Below the pieces are notes generated by a model. The model saw only the letters and a list, made by a program, of their open reading frames with translations, was not told the origin of the DNA and did no database searches. From contig NZ_JAGQFT020000007.1 in NCBI RefSeq assembly GCF_018122625.2, positions 1-64,000 on the forward strand: a DNA stretch of 64,000 nucleotides. Reading direction: 5' to 3'. Position numbers and translations under genes: made by a program. Shown in pieces: positions 1 to 7,997 of this stretch (positions are counted from its first letter, which is position 1; the number at the start of each line of letters is the position of its first letter). Origin of the DNA: Coralloluteibacterium stylophorae. Lineage in GTDB: Bacteria; Pseudomonadota; Gammaproteobacteria; Xanthomonadales; Xanthomonadaceae.

Positions 1-108
1 TGCGCCAAGCAGATCATCTGCGCCGCCATGCGCAGGCTGCTGCGCATCGTCTACGGCGTGCTCAAGTCAGGTCAGCCATTCGATCCTGCAAGAGCCGTTG
101 CCAGGTAG
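1..108 (+). CDS. IS110-family transposase, C-terminal fragment (runs off the left edge)
   Basis: An open frame enters from the left edge and ends at TAG 106-108, giving 35 residues. It contains a stretch reading IICAAMRRLLRIVYGVLKSG and then PFDP, the pattern seen at the end of the transposase_20 domain of IS110/IS116/IS902 transposases (helix with MRKLL..YGVLK). These enzymes combine a RuvC-like DEDD domain with a C-terminal serine-containing domain; only the extreme C-terminus is visible. Just downstream starts a dense cluster of REP palindromes, a known preferred target of several IS110-group elements. The family call rests on one short motif, so confidence is moderate. Confidence 0.7.
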   Translation, partial: CAKQIICAAMRRLLRIVYGVLKSGQPFDPARAVAR

Positions 109-147
109 GAGGCAAGACGGTATCTACACAAGGCCGAATCCCTAATC

Positions 148-420
148 GTGGCTCTGTGGAGGGGCTTCAGCCCCGACTGCGCCTCCGCGCCAAGGCAAGC
201 CTCGGTCGCGGCTGAAGCCGCTCCCACAAACGACGAGCCCTCTGTAGGAGCGGCTTCAGCCGCGACCGGGCCGCGCTCCCAGACGACGCTGGTCGCGGCT
301 GAAGCCGCTCCTACACAAGGCCGGATCCCTGATCGCGGCCCTGTGGGAGGGGCTTCAGCCCCGACTGCGCCTCCGCGCCAAGGCAAGCCTTCGTCGCGGC
401 TGAAGCCGCTCCTACAGGAC
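148..420. repeat. REP cluster, family A: three inverted doublets
   Basis: Six copies of a palindromic element with core GTAGGAGCGGCTTCAGCCGC (variants end CCCCGAC or CGCGACC) occur as three head-to-head pairs. The pairs start near 151, 243 and 342. Each half can fold through GCGGCTTCAGCCGC, and the two halves of a pair can fold on each other (REPIN-like). The segment from about 126 is repeated at about 313 with few differences, so the cluster grew by a direct duplication of roughly 187 bp. No gene is seen between the transposase tail and 529. Confidence 0.85.
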
Positions 421-528
421 GCCGAGACCCTCAGCCTCGACCGCCGTCCAGGTCCCGATTCCCTCTTCCCGCTTCACCACCACCGCTTCATCCACGCCCG
501 TCGCGGCTGAAGCCACTCGCACAGGCGA
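421..528. repeat. Heptad repeat arm (451-478) and solitary REP (497-523)
   Basis: Positions 451-478 read as four 7-bp units GGTCCCG, ATTCCCT, CTTCCCG, CTTCACC. This is one arm of the heptad repeat found at several other intergenic sites in the window. A lone family-A REP half element follows at 497-523, next to the stop of the minus-strand gene at 529. No coding potential is seen. Confidence 0.6.
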
Positions 529-3500
529 CTACGAGGCAGGCTGGGTCCCCGCCCACACGCGCAGCAGGTGGCGGACCATCCGCATCCGCTCGGACGCGGG
601 AATGTCATTGCCGTGGATGCGCTGGAGCGTCTCCACCTCGCGCGGCGCGCCGCTGCCGATGGCGCCGAGCTGCGCGATCACCAGCGCCTGTTCGCGCGCG
701 GCGGCAGGCAGGCCTGGCGGCAGCCGCAGCACGCGTTCGCCTGCCGTGTGCATGGCGCGAACGTCGCGCCGCGCCGCTGCCGCCCACATCGCCAGCAGCG
801 CGCGCACGGCCTCCGGCTGCGCCTGCGCATCGATCCAGGTCGGGGCGAGCCATACGCCCTCGAGATCGTCCGCCGGCAGGTGGCCGATCGTCGCCGCCGC
901 GCTCGCCGCGGCCAGGGCCGCCCAGCCGGTGACGTTGCGCACCGGCTCGCGCGAGAGTTCCAGCAGGCGCTCGGCATCGAGCGAGGCGCTGCCGGCGTGT
1001 CCGCCCGCGACCTCCGGCACCCGGCCGGTGCGCAGCAACGCCGCGACCCGCACCGCCGCATGGTGTGCCTGCACGAAGCGATGCCCCTGCAGCTCGACGA
1101 TCCCGGCGCCGGCGCCGACCGGCACCCGGCCCTCCAGCACGTCGAGCACGGGCATCCCGTTGTCGACCAGGTTCTGGAAGGTGTCGGAGATGCTGCCGCG
1201 GAAGCGCGTCGCCGGCGCCTGCAGCGCCACGGTCGGGTGGAAGTCGCTGTGCGGCGGCGCACGCCAGGCGCGGACGAAGGTGCGCAGCACCTCGCCGCCG
1301 GCGATCCGCCGCAGCGCGACCTCCCCGCCGTTCCCCAGCCCCACGCGTTCGAGCTCGATCCGCGGCGGCCCGTCGGCCAGCCGGGCGTAGTCCGGCTCGC
1401 GGTGGGCGCCGGCGTGGGCGACCACGACCAGGTCGACATCGTTGGCCAGATAGAGCTCGGCGTCGGGGAAGGTCTCCAGCAGCGCCGCGAGCATGGTCGC
1501 GATCAGGCGGTCGTCGATCTCGTAGGCCTGCAGCCACTGCAGCAGCAGGCCGTCGGCGGCCAGGTGCGCGCGCAGGAAGCGGTAGAACTCCGCGGTGAAC
1601 AGGCTCGCCACCCCGCTGACCCAGGGATTGGACGGCTCGGAGACGATCACGTCGTAGCGCCGGTTGCCTGCGGCGAAGAAGGTGCGCGCGTCCTCGAACA
1701 CCACCTGCGAGCGCGGGTCCTGGTAGGCCCGCGCCACGCGCGCGCCGAACAGCCTCGCCGCGTCGAACACCACCGGCTCGATCTCGACCGTCTCCACCCG
1801 CCCCACGCGCGTGCTGCCGAGCAGCGTGTGCGTGGTCAGCCCGGAGCCCCAGCCGATCACGCCGACCGCCTCCGGCGCCGGATGCATCAGCAGCGGCAGG
1901 GTGCCGATCAGGGTCATGGTCAGTTCGTCGGTGCGCGGCGGCTGCGCGAGGTCGAGCACCATCGCCGCGTCGGACTTGCCGTTGGAGGTGATCGCCGCGG
2001 AATCGGCCTCGGCATTGCGGACGATGCCGACCGTCGCGGTCTTGCCGTCGCGCAGGAAGGCGACATCGGCGCTCTGGTGCAGGCTCGGCACGCCGCTGCG
2101 GAACACGCCCGAGACCTGCTCGCGCGGATCCGGGCGGCCGAACGCGAAGCTCGCCAGCGCCGCGGCGGCGACGATGCCGCAGGACAGCGCGACCCGGCGT
2201 ATCGGCAGCACCGTCGGCGCACGCGCCAGCAGCCACACGCCGACCGCCGCGTCACCGAGCGCGGCCAGGCCGACGCCGACGCGCACGCCGACCAGCGGGA
2301 TCAGCGCATGCACCATCAGCAGCACGCCGGCGATCGCACCGAGCGTGTTCGCCGCATAGATCCGCCCGATGCCGGACTCGCCCGCCCCGGCGCGCAGCAG
2401 CGCCATCGTGAACAGCGGCAGGGTCATGCCGGCGAAGAAGGCGGCGGGGAACATCACCGCCAGCGAGATCGCCGCGCTGCCGAGCGCATACAGCGCGTAG
2501 CCGGCATCGTCACGCGGCAGGCTGCGCACCAGCCAGCCGACCCACTCGAACGAACGCGCGAACAGCAGCACCGACAGCAGCGCGGCCAGGCCCATCCACA
2601 GCTGCGCGAAGCCGGCGACCACCAGCGCATCGCCGATCCGCCGCCCGCGCCGCCGCACCCACAGCCCGCCGAACGCCAGGCCCAGCAGGAATGCCGCCAG
2701 CATCAGCTCGAAGCTGTGCAACGTCGTGCCCAGCGCCTGGTTGAGCATGCGCACCCAGCCGATCTCGTAGACGAAGGAGAAGGCGCCGGACAGGAAGGCG
2801 GCCGCCAGCAGCAGGCGGCCAAGGGGCGCGGGTCCGGCTCCGCCGGCGCCCTGTCGCGCCCCTCCCCCTGCCCCATCATCCCAGCGCACGCCGGGATCCA
2901 GGACCTCACCCGAAGCCGAAGACGCCACCTCCGCACCCACGCCCGCCCCAGAGCCGCCAAGCGCCCCCGCACGCACCGCCCCGCCTTCCCACACCCGCGA
3001 CACCCACCACGCCCCGCCCGCCACCAGCAGGTTGCACGCGCCCGCCACGACGACCGCGCCCGGCATGCCCACCGCCGGCAGCAGCACGAAGGTCGCCACC
3101 AGCGCCCCGCCGGCCGCCCCGATGCTGTTGGCGAAGTACAGCCCGCCCAGCACCCGCGCGTCCTCGGCCGGCGCCAGCCGCAGCACGCCCGCGCTCAGCA
3201 GCGGGAACGTCGCCCCCAGCAGCACGCAGGCCGGCAGGATCAGGAGCGCCCCGGACACCCATGGATACAGCCGCGCCAGCGCCCCGTCGCCGAGCGCCGG
3301 CAGCACCAGGTCCTGCGACAGCGCCGTATACCCCAGGAACAGCGGATGGAAGGCCAGCCCGAACAGCCCGATCAGCCCTTCGGCGACCGCGTAGGCCAGC
3401 AGCAGCCGACGCCAGCGCAGCCCGCGCCGGCCCACCGCCCACGCGCCCAGCGCCATCCCGCCCATGAAGATCGCCAGCACCAGGGTCTGCGCGTACGCCG

Positions 3501-3621
3501 CGTGCCCCAGCGTCAGCCCCAGGTAGTGCGACCACAGCGCCTGGTAGACGAGCCCCGCGAACCCGCTGAGCACGAACAGCCCCAGCACCGTCGCCCCGAA
3601 CCTCCCCCGCCCCTGCCGCAT
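529..3621 (-). CDS. Membrane protein with fused spermidine-synthase-like domain (copy 1)
   Basis: A 1030-residue protein of the fused MFS/spermidine-synthase-like type. The first half is membrane-embedded and internally duplicated: segments SGFAGLVYQALWSHYLG near residue 18 and SGAFSFVYEIGWVRMLNQ near residue 280 correspond. A Rossmann methyltransferase-like domain follows, with GWGSG where true SpeE has GGGDG, then EPSNPWVSGVASLFT. A C-terminal region of about 250 residues is of unknown role. Aminopropyl transfer is therefore unproven. ATG 3621 is chosen over GTG 3633 because GGGGAG precedes it and because the tandem paralogue then aligns from residue 1. The Gly/Ala-rich linker at about residues 220-270 contains an in-frame REP copy (2875-2901) that the paralogue lacks. 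Confidence 0.8.
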   Translation of the reverse strand: MRQGRGRFGATVLGLFVLSGFAGLVYQALWSHYLGLTLGHAAYAQTLVLAIFMGGMALGAWAVGRRGLRWRRLLLAYAVAEGLIGLFGLAFHPLFLGYTALSQDLVLPALGDGALARLYPWVSGALLILPACVLLGATFPLLSAGVLRLAPAEDARVLGGLYFANSIGAAGGALVATFVLLPAVGMPGAVVVAGACNLLVAGGAWWVSRVWEGGAVRAGALGGSGAGVGAEVASSASGEVLDPGVRWDDGAGGGARQGAGGAGPAPLGRLLLAAAFLSGAFSFVYEIGWVRMLNQALGTTLHSFELMLAAFLLGLAFGGLWVRRRGRRIGDALVVAGFAQLWMGLAALLSVLLFARSFEWVGWLVRSLPRDDAGYALYALGSAAISLAVMFPAAFFAGMTLPLFTMALLRAGAGESGIGRIYAANTLGAIAGVLLMVHALIPLVGVRVGVGLAALGDAAVGVWLLARAPTVLPIRRVALSCGIVAAAALASFAFGRPDPREQVSGVFRSGVPSLHQSADVAFLRDGKTATVGIVRNAEADSAAITSNGKSDAAMVLDLAQPPRTDELTMTLIGTLPLLMHPAPEAVGVIGWGSGLTTHTLLGSTRVGRVETVEIEPVVFDAARLFGARVARAYQDPRSQVVFEDARTFFAAGNRRYDVIVSEPSNPWVSGVASLFTAEFYRFLRAHLAADGLLLQWLQAYEIDDRLIATMLAALLETFPDAELYLANDVDLVVVAHAGAHREPDYARLADGPPRIELERVGLGNGGEVALRRIAGGEVLRTFVRAWRAPPHSDFHPTVALQAPATRFRGSISDTFQNLVDNGMPVLDVLEGRVPVGAGAGIVELQGHRFVQAHHAAVRVAALLRTGRVPEVAGGHAGSASLDAERLLELSREPVRNVTGWAALAAASAAATIGHLPADDLEGVWLAPTWIDAQAQPEAVRALLAMWAAAARRDVRAMHTAGERVLRLPPGLPAAAREQALVIAQLGAIGSGAPREVETLQRIHGNDIPASERMRMVRHLLRVWAGTQPAS
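2875..2901. repeat. REP family-B element inside a coding sequence
   Basis: The sequence ATCATCCCAGCG followed by a GGGATCCAG arm matches the left half of the repeats at 19261-19863 (TCATCCCAGCG...GGGATCCAG). Read on the minus strand in the host frame it encodes LDPGVRWDDG, within a low-complexity linker between two membrane blocks. It is the only family-B copy seen outside the 19.3-19.9 kb block. Confidence 0.75.
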
Positions 3622-3705
3622 CCCGCTCCCCACGGTCGACCCGAGCCGCGACCATACCGATGCGTCCGGTTCCGCGCCGCGTGCGGTGCAGCAGGTAGCC
3701 CTGAT

Positions 3706-6700
3706 TCAGTGGGGCCCCAGTCTCCCTCTGCCTCCACCGGGGCTACAGCCGCCGTGACCGTTGGCGGCCCATGCCTGCAGGAACTGACGCACCGAACCGA
3801 GCTGCGAGCGCGGGATCCGAGCGCCATACTCCACCTCCAGTGCTGCAGCCAAATCGTTATGGTCGCTGGCTATCGCCCCAGTGATGGCGATCACGAGCAT
3901 CTGCTCCCGCAACAGCCCCGGGATGCGGTCATCTTGCAACTGCAGCACGCGCTGGGCGTTGATCAACATCGCGCGTGCATTCCGCTCCGCAGCAGCTTGA
4001 AACGCCGCGAGGATTGCCGCCTTCTGTACCGAACCCTCCACGCGACGCCCCCACTCAGGCGAAAACCAGACGCTCTGCTGATCCTGCGGCAGCAGGTGAC
4101 CGATCGTCGATTGAGCGATCGTAGCGACAGCCATAGACCACAAACGGAGGTCCTGATTTGGTTCAGATGGCCATGCTGCGCGGAGCATCGTGTTAACGGC
4201 AGCCGCGTCGGCCATCGAGCGCAGCTGCAATACCGCAGTTGCTGCGCCATCGTCAAACGATCGCGCGACCTCACGAGCGAGATGGTGCGCGTCTGCGAAA
4301 AGCCCGAATTCCGCGTCAGCGATCTGGTCGGTGATCGCCGGTGGGCTTCGACAGTCGATCATATCGAGCACGGGGAGTCCGCTCATGACCAATCGCTGGA
4401 ACAGATCAGATGACCTCCCCACATATCGCGCCTGAGGCGCACCCAGGGCAACTTTTGGAAAGTAATCGGAGTGAATTGGCGCGTTGAACATGGAAACGAA
4501 GTTGCGCAGCAGAGTGCCCCCACCGATACGCCGCAGCTCCAATTCTTGAGGACTCCCCAACCCAACCCGCTCCAGCTCGCCGGCGAGCGCAGCTTCACTC
4601 CATACTTGCCGGTCCAGCCCTTGCCCCTCTCCTTTCCTGGCGAGTATGAGTAGATCCGCCTGGTTCGTGAGATAGATTTCCGAGTTCGGGAAGACCTCTA
4701 TCAGCGCCGCAATCATAGTGGCAATCAGAGAGTCATCGATCTCATAGCTCTGCAGCCATTGCACGAGCACGCCGTCATCCTTCAGATGACCATTCAGAAA
4801 GCGGTAGAATTCGACGGTGAACAAGCTCGCGACTCCACTAACCCATGGATTCGACGGCTCCGAGATAATGGCGTCGTACCGCCTCGCCCCCGCTGCAAAG
4901 AACGTCCTGGCATCGTCGAAGTGAACACGCGATCTGCTGTCGATGTACGCGCGAAGGACGTTCCCGCCGAACATTTCAGCCCCTTCAAACATCGCCCGCT
5001 CGATTTCGACAGAATCCACGACTTGGGGCTTGCCGCTCCCGAGAAGCGTGTGAGTCGTTAGCCCTGAGCCCCACCCAATTACTGCAACCTCTTCTGGCGC
5101 AGGATGCTTCACGAGGGGCAGCAGGCCGGCCATGACCATTGTGACTTCGTCCGCCGTGGGCGCATCACTCAAGGGAGCGATCGACGCATCAGGTTTGCCA
5201 TTGGTCGAGATGATTGTCATACCATCGCGACCGGTGACAGAGACCGTCGCCGTCTTCCCGTCCCTAAAGTAGAAGACTTCGGTTCCGGGAAGCGTCGCAA
5301 CTCCAGTCCGAAAAACGCCCGAAGATTGTGCAAGCATGTCCGGGCGGCCCAGGACAAGACTGAGGAGTAATGCGACAGCCGCGATCACCCCGGCACCACC
5401 AAGCCTCACGTCGCCCCATCTGCTGAACGCGCTCCCCGTCGCTCGCAGGAGGAGGAGACCGATCACCGCATCCACCAGCGCCGCAAGCGTAACGGTCAAG
5501 TGGACGCCCATGGCGGGTATCAGCAGATGGACCGCAAGCATTACGCCCAAGATTCCCCCAACCGTATTTGCGGCATAGATGCGACCAATGGCTGATTCGC
5601 TTGAACCCGCTCGCAACAGCGCCATCGTGAACAGTGGTAGCGTCATGCCCGCAAAGAACGCAGCTGGAAACATCACAAGCAAGGAAAGGACCGCGCTTCC
5701 AAGGGAGAACAGCAAGTATCCCGATTCACTGCGCGCAAGGGCACCCATCATCCAGCCCACCCATTCGAAGCTTCGTGAGAAGACAGGGATGGAGATCAAT
5801 GCAGCCACGCCCATGCACAGTTGAACCCAGCCCACGGCGCGCACGGCGTCGCCAATCCTCGCCGAGCGGCGACGCACCCACAGGCCACCGAACGCGAGAC
5901 CGAAGACGAAGGCCGCAAGCATCAGTTCAAAGCTGTGGATCGTGGTACCCAATGCTTGGTTCAACAGGCGTACCCAGCCTATCTCATACACAAAGGATGC
6001 CGCTCCCGAGGCGAAGGTCGCTCCAATCATGCCGATACTAAGGCGACGCAGCGAGCTCGGATCGCGTGCGGACGCGGCAGTCGAGGACGAATCATTGCGC
6101 AAGCCCACAGCTGAACCGCGCACCTCCTCACTCTGCTCAAGAGCCCTGCCGAAAAACCAGGCAAACAGTGCAACCAACATATTGAGCAAGCCGGCGGTGA
6201 GGAGACTGCCCGGCATCCCGACCGCCGGAAGCAGGAGAAACGCTGCAAGTAAAACGCCGACAGACGCACCGAGGCTATTGGTAAAATAGAGACCTCCGAG
6301 CATCCTCCCATCGTCGCCTGGAATAGCGCGACGAAACCCGCCACTCATGAGCGGGAAGGTCGCACCCAGCAGAATGCTCTGCGGCATGATTAACAACGCG
6401 GCCGAAAACCACTGGTAGGCGTGAGCGAGGGAGAGACTGTCGATCATGGGCAAGACCGTCCGCTGAGACGAATCCACATAAGCCTCGAACACCGGATGGA
6501 ACGCCACCCCCCCTAGGCCGATTAGCAGCTCAGCGATCGCATATGCTTTGATTAGCGACCGCAGGCGTGCGCCGTACCGACTCACCAGAGCAGCACCCAC
6601 GGCCATGCCGCCCATGTAGATCGCTAGCACCAGCGTTTGCGCGTAGGCGGCGTGGCCGAGGACTAGCCCAAGGTAGTGAGACCACACCGCCTGATAGATC

Positions 6701-6771
6701 AGTCCTGCAGATCCAGACAGCAAGAACAGGCCGAGCAGCGCTCGTCCCAAGAAACGCGCATTAGATGTCAT
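3706..6771 (-). CDS. Membrane protein with fused spermidine-synthase-like domain (copy 2)
   Basis: This 1021-residue protein is a full-length tandem paralogue of the downstream gene. It has the same duplicated membrane half, a GWGSGLTTHTLLGSGKP nucleotide-binding loop, EPSNPWVSGVASLFTVEFY, and the same C-terminal extension. The start ATG 6771 has GGGGAG five bases upstream; longer readings are not supported. Its coding sequence has many A/T third positions and a visibly lower GC content than copy 1 and the surrounding genes. This suggests separate histories, with acquisition or slow amelioration of this copy. The C-terminal tail (GHGGCSPGGGRG) does not match copy 1 and may be readthrough into former spacer. 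The substrate is unknown. Confidence 0.78.
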   Translation of the reverse strand: MTSNARFLGRALLGLFLLSGSAGLIYQAVWSHYLGLVLGHAAYAQTLVLAIYMGGMAVGAALVSRYGARLRSLIKAYAIAELLIGLGGVAFHPVFEAYVDSSQRTVLPMIDSLSLAHAYQWFSAALLIMPQSILLGATFPLMSGGFRRAIPGDDGRMLGGLYFTNSLGASVGVLLAAFLLLPAVGMPGSLLTAGLLNMLVALFAWFFGRALEQSEEVRGSAVGLRNDSSSTAASARDPSSLRRLSIGMIGATFASGAASFVYEIGWVRLLNQALGTTIHSFELMLAAFVFGLAFGGLWVRRRSARIGDAVRAVGWVQLCMGVAALISIPVFSRSFEWVGWMMGALARSESGYLLFSLGSAVLSLLVMFPAAFFAGMTLPLFTMALLRAGSSESAIGRIYAANTVGGILGVMLAVHLLIPAMGVHLTVTLAALVDAVIGLLLLRATGSAFSRWGDVRLGGAGVIAAVALLLSLVLGRPDMLAQSSGVFRTGVATLPGTEVFYFRDGKTATVSVTGRDGMTIISTNGKPDASIAPLSDAPTADEVTMVMAGLLPLVKHPAPEEVAVIGWGSGLTTHTLLGSGKPQVVDSVEIERAMFEGAEMFGGNVLRAYIDSRSRVHFDDARTFFAAGARRYDAIISEPSNPWVSGVASLFTVEFYRFLNGHLKDDGVLVQWLQSYEIDDSLIATMIAALIEVFPNSEIYLTNQADLLILARKGEGQGLDRQVWSEAALAGELERVGLGSPQELELRRIGGGTLLRNFVSMFNAPIHSDYFPKVALGAPQARYVGRSSDLFQRLVMSGLPVLDMIDCRSPPAITDQIADAEFGLFADAHHLAREVARSFDDGAATAVLQLRSMADAAAVNTMLRAAWPSEPNQDLRLWSMAVATIAQSTIGHLLPQDQQSVWFSPEWGRRVEGSVQKAAILAAFQAAAERNARAMLINAQRVLQLQDDRIPGLLREQMLVIAITGAIASDHNDLAAALEVEYGARIPRSQLGSVRQFLQAWAANGHGGCSPGGGRGRLGPH

Positions 6772-6885
6772 GGTCACTCCCCAAGTTGACGGGAGCTTAG
6801 CGAGCCGAGGAGCAGCGCGACATCCTCGGAAGTCAGGTTGCACGCTGACCACGATCGCAGCGGGCCGATATACCTGACACTCCAG

Positions 6886-6898
6886 GTCACTTTGTGAC
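6886..6898. promoter_or_regulatory. Palindrome GTCAC-TTT-GTGAC upstream of pilA1
   Basis: A perfect 5-bp inverted repeat with a 3-bp loop, centred about 100 bp upstream of the expected pilA1 transcription start. A further inverted repeat CTCTC-GCGTG-GAGAG lies at 6905-6919. These are candidate binding sites for an activator such as PilR. The sequence alone does not assign a protein. Confidence 0.35.
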
Positions 6899-6927
6899 AC
6901 AACACTCTCGCGTGGAGAGCGTGCTGA

Positions 6928-6943
6928 CGTGACAGCTATCACA
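6928..6943. promoter_or_regulatory. CRP/Clp/Vfr-like site upstream of pilA1
   Basis: The sequence CGTGACAGCTATCACA matches the CRP-family consensus TGTGA-N6-TCACA at 9 of 10 defined positions. Its centre is about 55 bp upstream of the start predicted from the sigma-54 promoter at 6964. Xanthomonads carry the CRP homologue Clp, which uses this consensus. Assignment to Clp is inference. Confidence 0.5.
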
Positions 6944-6963
6944 ACCTGACCCAAACAGGAGCT

Positions 6964-6979
6964 TGGCACGGTTGTTGCT
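6964..6979 (+). promoter_or_regulatory. Sigma-54 (RpoN) promoter of pilA1
   Basis: TGGCACGGTTGTTGCT is an exact match to the -24/-12 consensus TGGCACG-N4-TTGCW, with the invariant GG (6965-6966) and GC (6977-6978) 12 bp apart. It implies a start near 6990 and a leader of about 90 nt before the pilin ATG. Pilin genes are classic RpoN/PilR targets. The rest of 6772-7079 carries the upstream sites listed separately and no gene. Confidence 0.9.
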
Positions 6980-7079
6980 GCTACATTCCCGCACGTGCCC
7001 CTCGGCGCACGGCACCCGTCTCGGACGTCCGGCGTCGGGCACTGTTGAAAATCCTGTCCAACCCAATGGGGAACCACCT

Positions 7080-7511
7080 ATGAACATCCAGAAGCGCACC
7101 GCGCAGAAGGGCTTCACCCTGATCGAGCTGATGATCGTCGTCGCGATCATCGCGATCCTGGCCGCCATCGCGCTGCCGGCATACCAGAACTACGTCGCCA
7201 AGTCGCAGGCGACTGCGGGGCTTGCCGACATCCGTGGCGGCGTGACCGCCTTCGAGGAAGGCATCCAGTCCGGCAAGACCGGCTCGCCGACCGTGACCGA
7301 TATCGGCCTTGCGGCTAGCACCCCGCGCTGCGGCATTGCGACCACCGGCGCTTACACTGCAGCGAGCGGCCAGGTGATCACCTGCACGCTGAAGGGCAAC
7401 CCCAACGTTGTCGGTAAGACCATCACCCTGACCCGCAACGCCAGCGGCCAGTGGATCTGCGCCAGCAACATCGCCAACGACAACCACAAGCCGAACAACT
7501 GCGGCGTCTAA
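7080..7511 (+). CDS. pilA: Type IV major pilin, first copy
   Basis: A 143-residue type IVa pilin. The basic leader [11 protein letters not shown] is followed by the cleavage/methylation site G-FTLIE and the hydrophobic helix [20 protein letters not shown], which packs in the fibre core. PilD would cut after Gly11 and methylate Phe12. The globular part has four cysteines (TPRC..., ITC, WIC, NNC), enough for a beta-sheet disulphide and a D-region disulphide. ATG 7080 follows GGGGA and directly starts the leader; a longer reading from 6963 would cover the promoter. A hairpin with T-run follows, then a second pilin gene. Confidence 0.95.
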   Translation: MNIQKRTAQKGFTLIELMIVVAIIAILAAIALPAYQNYVAKSQATAGLADIRGGVTAFEEGIQSGKTGSPTVTDIGLAASTPRCGIATTGAYTAASGQVITCTLKGNPNVVGKTITLTRNASGQWICASNIANDNHKPNNCGV

Positions 7512-7537
7512 TCGCTCAGCCTGTTGAGCGGCACTTG

Positions 7538-7567
7538 GAAGCCCCGCTCGCGCGGGGCTTCTTCTTT
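7538..7567 (+). terminator. Hairpin terminator between the two pilin genes
   Basis: GAAGCCCCGC, loop TCGC, GCGGGGCTTC, then TTCTTT. A 10-bp stem with a short T-rich tail lies 26 bp after the first pilin stop and 25 bp before the second pilin start. It probably limits readthrough, so that pilin 1 is made in excess over pilin 2 and the glycosyltransferase gene. Confidence 0.8.
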
Positions 7568-7592
7568 AGGACCCGGTGGAGGATGAACTGCC

Positions 7593-7997
7593 ATGCGCAG
7601 TCGCGGATTCACGCTGATCGAGCTGATGATCGTCGTCGCCATCATCGCCATCCTGGCCGCCATCGCCATGCCGGCCTACCAGACCTACGTGGTACGCAGC
7701 CAGGTGGCCGCCGGACTTGCCGACATCACCTCCGGAAAGGTGCTGTTCGAGTCACAGGTTGTCGCTAACAACGAGACCGTATTCACTGCGGCCAAGCTCG
7801 GACTGTCCTCGAGTACCCCGCGCTGCAGCGCGATCAACGTCGACGGCACGCCCACCGGCTACATCGAGTGCGTCCTGCGCGGCAATCCGTTGATCACGGG
7901 TGGCACGCTTCGCATCAGCCGCAACAGCTCCGGCACCTGGACCTGCACCGCGCCCTCGGGCGTTCCCGACCATTACAAGCCTGCCCACTGTGGATAA
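7593..7997 (+). CDS. Type IV pilin, second tandem copy
   Basis: A 134-residue pilin with a very short leader, [21 protein letters not shown], and the same architecture as the upstream gene: STPRC, an ECVLRGNP strand, WTC and a closing HYKPAHC. N-terminal helices of the two are almost identical while the globular domains differ, as expected for duplicated and diverging pilins. GGAGG at 7577-7581 precedes the ATG. No separate promoter is visible, so expression probably depends on readthrough of the hairpin at 7538. It may be an alternative or minor subunit. Its stop overlaps the GTG start of the next gene. Confidence 0.92.
   Translation: MRSRGFTLIELMIVVAIIAILAAIAMPAYQTYVVRSQVAAGLADITSGKVLFESQVVANNETVFTAAKLGLSSSTPRCSAINVDGTPTGYIECVLRGNPLITGGTLRISRNSSGTWTCTAPSGVPDHYKPAHCG

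Noticed and set aside
568-4413. Very long plus-strand open frame opposite the spermidine-synthase-like gene
   Set aside because: It is rich in Arg, His and Gln with no domain, as expected for the antisense of a high-GC gene; the minus strand has clear conserved motifs.
6963-7079. Longer first pilin starting at 6963
   Set aside because: It would begin inside the sigma-54 promoter and place 39 residues before the leader peptide.
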